From positions 248,001 to 312,000 of the forward strand of contig VZSF01001054.1 of assembly GCA_013398295.1 (NCBI GenBank): a stretch of DNA of 64,000 nucleotides, given 5' to 3'. The translations under genes and the position numbers were made by a program. Each line of letters begins with the position of its first letter. The stretch's first letter is position 1. The stretch is from Chionis minor (Eukaryota; Chordata; Aves; Charadriiformes; Chionididae). A model generated the notes under the pieces. That model ran no database searches and was not told the DNA's origin. It worked only from the letters and a program-made list of their open reading frames with translations. Positions 60,280-64,000 of the stretch are shown here, piece by piece.

Positions 60280-63200
60280 TTAATCTGGGCTGTTCACAAC
60301 AGAAGCAGCTATCTTAGCATTATCCTCTTTACCAGAACTCATAGAAAAGAATAGTCATTGACAACTATTTGAATTTTGCTTTTTTTTAACTAGTACTTCT
60401 TCTTAAACAGCTTTTTCTTCACAGTTGCATGTCCCAGAGCGGTTTTAACTTCCACGCTCTGAGGACTGAGTAGCCTGATGAAAAGTACTGTGGCCTTTCA
60501 ATCAGCTTTTAATAGTGTTGTCCTCCTTTTTTGTTCTCAAAGCAATTTACATAATATAGCATTTGCACCTACTGATCAGAGAGATTTATTACAGTTGTCA
60601 GTCACAGTAAAGATTATAGTTACTACTTTACAGTGTTGCAAGAAACACAATGGTTAAGCTTACAAATTTAATACTGGTGCCACTGTGTTATTTTCTGTGT
60701 TTGGTGGGTTTTTTTCCGAAGTGGATGGATACAAAACCACAGAAGCAAGTGTTGAAAGTAGAGATGTGATTTGGGAATTCATTTAAATGGAACAACTTGA
60801 TTATCCTCAGCTTTGCCTGTATCACCCACATAAGCATCAAAAGTAACTTGACTAACACCAATAGAGTTACCCTGCCTTTAGGGTGGAGAAACGAAATAGA
60901 ACACGGTTCACCACTCTCTCAGCATCTGTGACTGATGGGGAGATGTCACGCCTAACAATTACAACCCATGGCTTTGGATTGGCGCGCAACTAAAATCCTT
61001 TGCAAAATGAAAAGAACTCTGAGATAAAAAATACTTCTTCCTCTCTGACAAGCGTTGCAGAGTTTACTGCTGTGCTGTGTTTTGCATATTTCAAACGATT
61101 TAGCAAACCAAGAATTTGAGTTTTTACTACCATGTCTACAAGTTTTCCCCAAAAGATTAAAGTACATGATCTTTTCACATAACCCTGAACATATTCTCTA
61201 TGTACATGAGGCGGATGCGCTCTGCCCCTCCTTTCAACTGACCAGAAGCAATAGGCTTGTAGGGAAACTCTGGACCTTAGTTAATATCTCCTGCTTCCCA
61301 GCTGAGCTTATTAGCTTGGGCTGAGTGCCTCATTAACCCTGACAATCCGGCTTCTAGTTGGTTCAGAGGTCACACAACATCTTAGAGGTGTCTGCAAGGG
61401 ACTGGTTAAACTGCACTACGTTGTATTTAAAACCAAACCGGCACAGAGATTCTAACATGATTTTAGGCACTGCATGCATATAGGACTTCACACCTTTAAA
61501 CTGTTTCAGTACAGCCAGATCCTACATTTTAAAAGGTATTCAATAATCCTATAATGATGCTTAAAAACAAGACCATTGAAATGCATGAGGCAATACATTT
61601 TTAAACACCCAACTGTTCGCCAAGTCTACTCATGTCCTAACTAAAAGGCTTTTTGGGGTTTGCATTCTACTGAGGAAAGTGGTAAAAAAGAACTGATTAG
61701 GCTAGAAAATTTCTGATGACAAATTAATGCAAAATGGATAGAATTATGAACTGAATAGAGAGGAAAGGGAAGAAGAGGCAACCTTTGTGAACAGATCTGG
61801 GGAGAAGTGACAAATGTGACAGAAAAAGAGATAAAGTCTTTTCCTTTTACCAATTGTTACAGAGGGGCAGTAGAGTCAGATAGGAGTTTATCACCTGCTG
61901 TAAAATGTGCTTAGATGGGATAAAAAAACCATTTGTTGACCTTTGAACAAGGTAGTTATTAATGTCATACATACAACCTAGCATCTTTCTTCAGAAATCA
62001 GGCTTGTGCTGAATGAAATGAACAAGGATCACGACATGATGGTAGCTCTAAGATGTTCAACAGTTCTGCATAACCCAGATGTAAAACTCTGCCAGGGGAC
62101 AAAAGAAAAATCTCAACTAAGAATGATTTGATGGAAGATATAATTGTGTAAAGAAGCTCTGGAAAGGACTTGAAGGCTTTTATTTATATAAGCTTAATGA
62201 AATATTTATTTAATTTATAACTTGGTTCCATTTCTCCCACTTCCCTCTCTCTTTGTATATCTAGCATTTCTATCTCTTTGCCAAACAGGTTTAATCAATT
62301 AAAAATATATTTTTATAGTTCTATAAATTTCTTGGCACTTTACAGATATATCAACAAGTACTGTCCATGATTCTTCCCTTCAGAGCAGAAGATCTTAACT
62401 GGCCACTAGCAGGAAATAGACACATTTGCTTCCAAAATTCAGAATCTTACAGGCCACCTGGAAACAAGACGGTATGGAGAAAAGTCCAAACGTTCTCTCT
62501 TTATGAGTGTCCGTTTAGATTTAGTGTGGACTGCTATTAATGGAGGGAACATTTCTATCAGAAGGGCACAATGAGAAAATATGCTTCAAGAAGGAGCAGC
62601 AAGGTTTGCAAACTCAGTGTGGTTTGAGATCTCAGCAAAACCTCAGTGGTTCTAAGACTCATCCAACCCTCTGCATTCATTTCTCCAAAACAGTCAGAAT
62701 CATTTTTTGCAGCTTCTTTGTCTCCTGCAGCTGACAGTTATTTGACACAGTTAATGACCATAGTGAGTATTGAGAGCCATTGGCCACTAATAACCTTCAG
62801 TGTTAAACAGAAGCAGGGTGGTCTCTCTCTTCTCTTTGCCATAACAAGGAAAATGGTCATTTTTCCACTGCAGGAATTAACACTAATTGACACTAGCATT
62901 CTGGTAGTGCCATATATAATCAGTGATAATTTACAGGTGCAAAAGCAGGGAAGTTTCTTAATCAATATCTAGGCTTTGAAAAATATAATTTTGTTACGAA
63001 AAGTCTTCAGTCCAATATAAAATTCCAACCCCTTTCCCTTTTGCGTGTTAAAAATCAAGAATTGAAGTCCGTAAACAAGACTGTTCAAGTAAAGGAAACG
63101 CATAATTAGATCTCAATTTTAGAGGAAGGAACTGATAATTGTGTGATTACCCTTCAGCTGTGGGAACATCTTGCTCCAGTAAAGGTCCCATTGAATTATA

Positions 63201-64000
63201 CAAGGCCACTTGTGGAGCAAGATAATACTCAATAGAAATATTAGTTTAGAGTCTTAGACACTAAACTATTTCCTCAGCAGTCCTACAGACCATGCACTTG
63301 ATCTGAAGTATCAAGACAATTACATTTTTCTGTTAAATGCTGTCAAGTCACTGCTAGGTATACTGCCAAATTAAAACCGATACACACTTAAAAAGCAAAT
63401 TCTTTTATGCATGATTATTTTACGTATTAAAACTTGAAGTTGCTGCATTTTAAGAATCTAATTCTGTTTTCATTTTATGTTTTCTAGATATTTCTGCATT
63501 TAGGTTATTTTTGTTCTCCACTTCTTATTTGGTGATGGGAAAAAACCTCAGTTGCTTTCAACATACATGTAACTGCTTATGTATTTGGACATCTGGGTAT
63601 CAGCCACCATGAAATGTTGCAATGTCCAGGTTATAGAGAACAATATAGCATGTTAAATTCCAAACCACCAACTCATTTCTTTAGGACTGTAAAAGGCCAC
63701 AAAATCAGCTGAATTGATTTTATGGTTCATTAAAATATTATTTTTACAAAATCTGTATCTACAGACTAAACTAAAATTATTCTTTCCACCTTTTAAATTG
63801 AAAAACATTTCTAGGCCCATTTGAGCAGACTTTAAACAGCTTATTTGAAAGGATAATGGATTAAAAAAAAACCCACCGAGAAGACTGAACTATGTCATGC
63901 AGCCTTGGACAAGGCCACAATGAATACACAGAAACATCTCTATCGATATGACATACATACATGCATTTTCCAAGCAATCATAAGAAATTAAATCTGACTG
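60280..64000. other. Non-coding stretch to the window end, no gene recognised
   Basis: AT-rich DNA with no supportable exon, RNA gene or transposon. The 108-codon frame at 62646-62972 (plus) is overlapped by frames on both strands and shows no domain. A (CATA)n trace lies near 63950-63962. Confidence 0.55.

Overview
The window reads as bird nuclear DNA. The evidence is repeat content: a clear 3' fragment of an avian CR1 LINE with the avian CR1 3' end (59275-60279), an older CR1 fragment (40205-41052), and two solo LTRs of a retroviral type that I recall as common in neoavian birds (35444-36034 and 53194-53527, both reading on the minus strand). No bacterial, phage, organellar or CRISPR-like signal is present. 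Base composition is AT-rich and CpG-poor. Every long open frame I examined is short (161 codons or fewer) and lies in a repeat, a low-complexity tract or AT-rich sequence, without a recognisable protein domain.

Layout. 1-13 kb: unique-looking non-coding DNA with an RFX-type X-box (925-938), a homopolymer-C run with one ambiguous base (3669-3684), a small imperfect tandem repeat (4609-4652), a CpG-rich patch (5455-5660) and an exact 35-bp tandem duplication (8999-9068). 13-24 kb: a C/A-rich tract and, 385 bp later, a G/T-rich tract (13155-13203 and 13588-13653), then non-coding DNA with a hexamer microsatellite (23911-23951). 24-35 kb: non-coding DNA with a ZEB-type palindrome (29275-29290). 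35-41 kb: solo LTR, a compact octamer/homeodomain-like cluster (37347-37400), and an ancient CR1. 41-54 kb: non-coding DNA with traces of very old dispersed repeats, then the second solo LTR beside an unexplained GC-rich patch. 54-64 kb: AT-rich DNA and the younger CR1.

No cellular gene could be supported, so no pathway or operon can be described. The most likely setting is a large intron or an intergenic gene desert. I cannot place it on a chromosome or next to a named gene from sequence alone. No previously undescribed genetic system is evident. The items most worth checking are the X-box, the CpG-rich patch, the LTR pair and the unexplained GC-rich DNA beside the second LTR.
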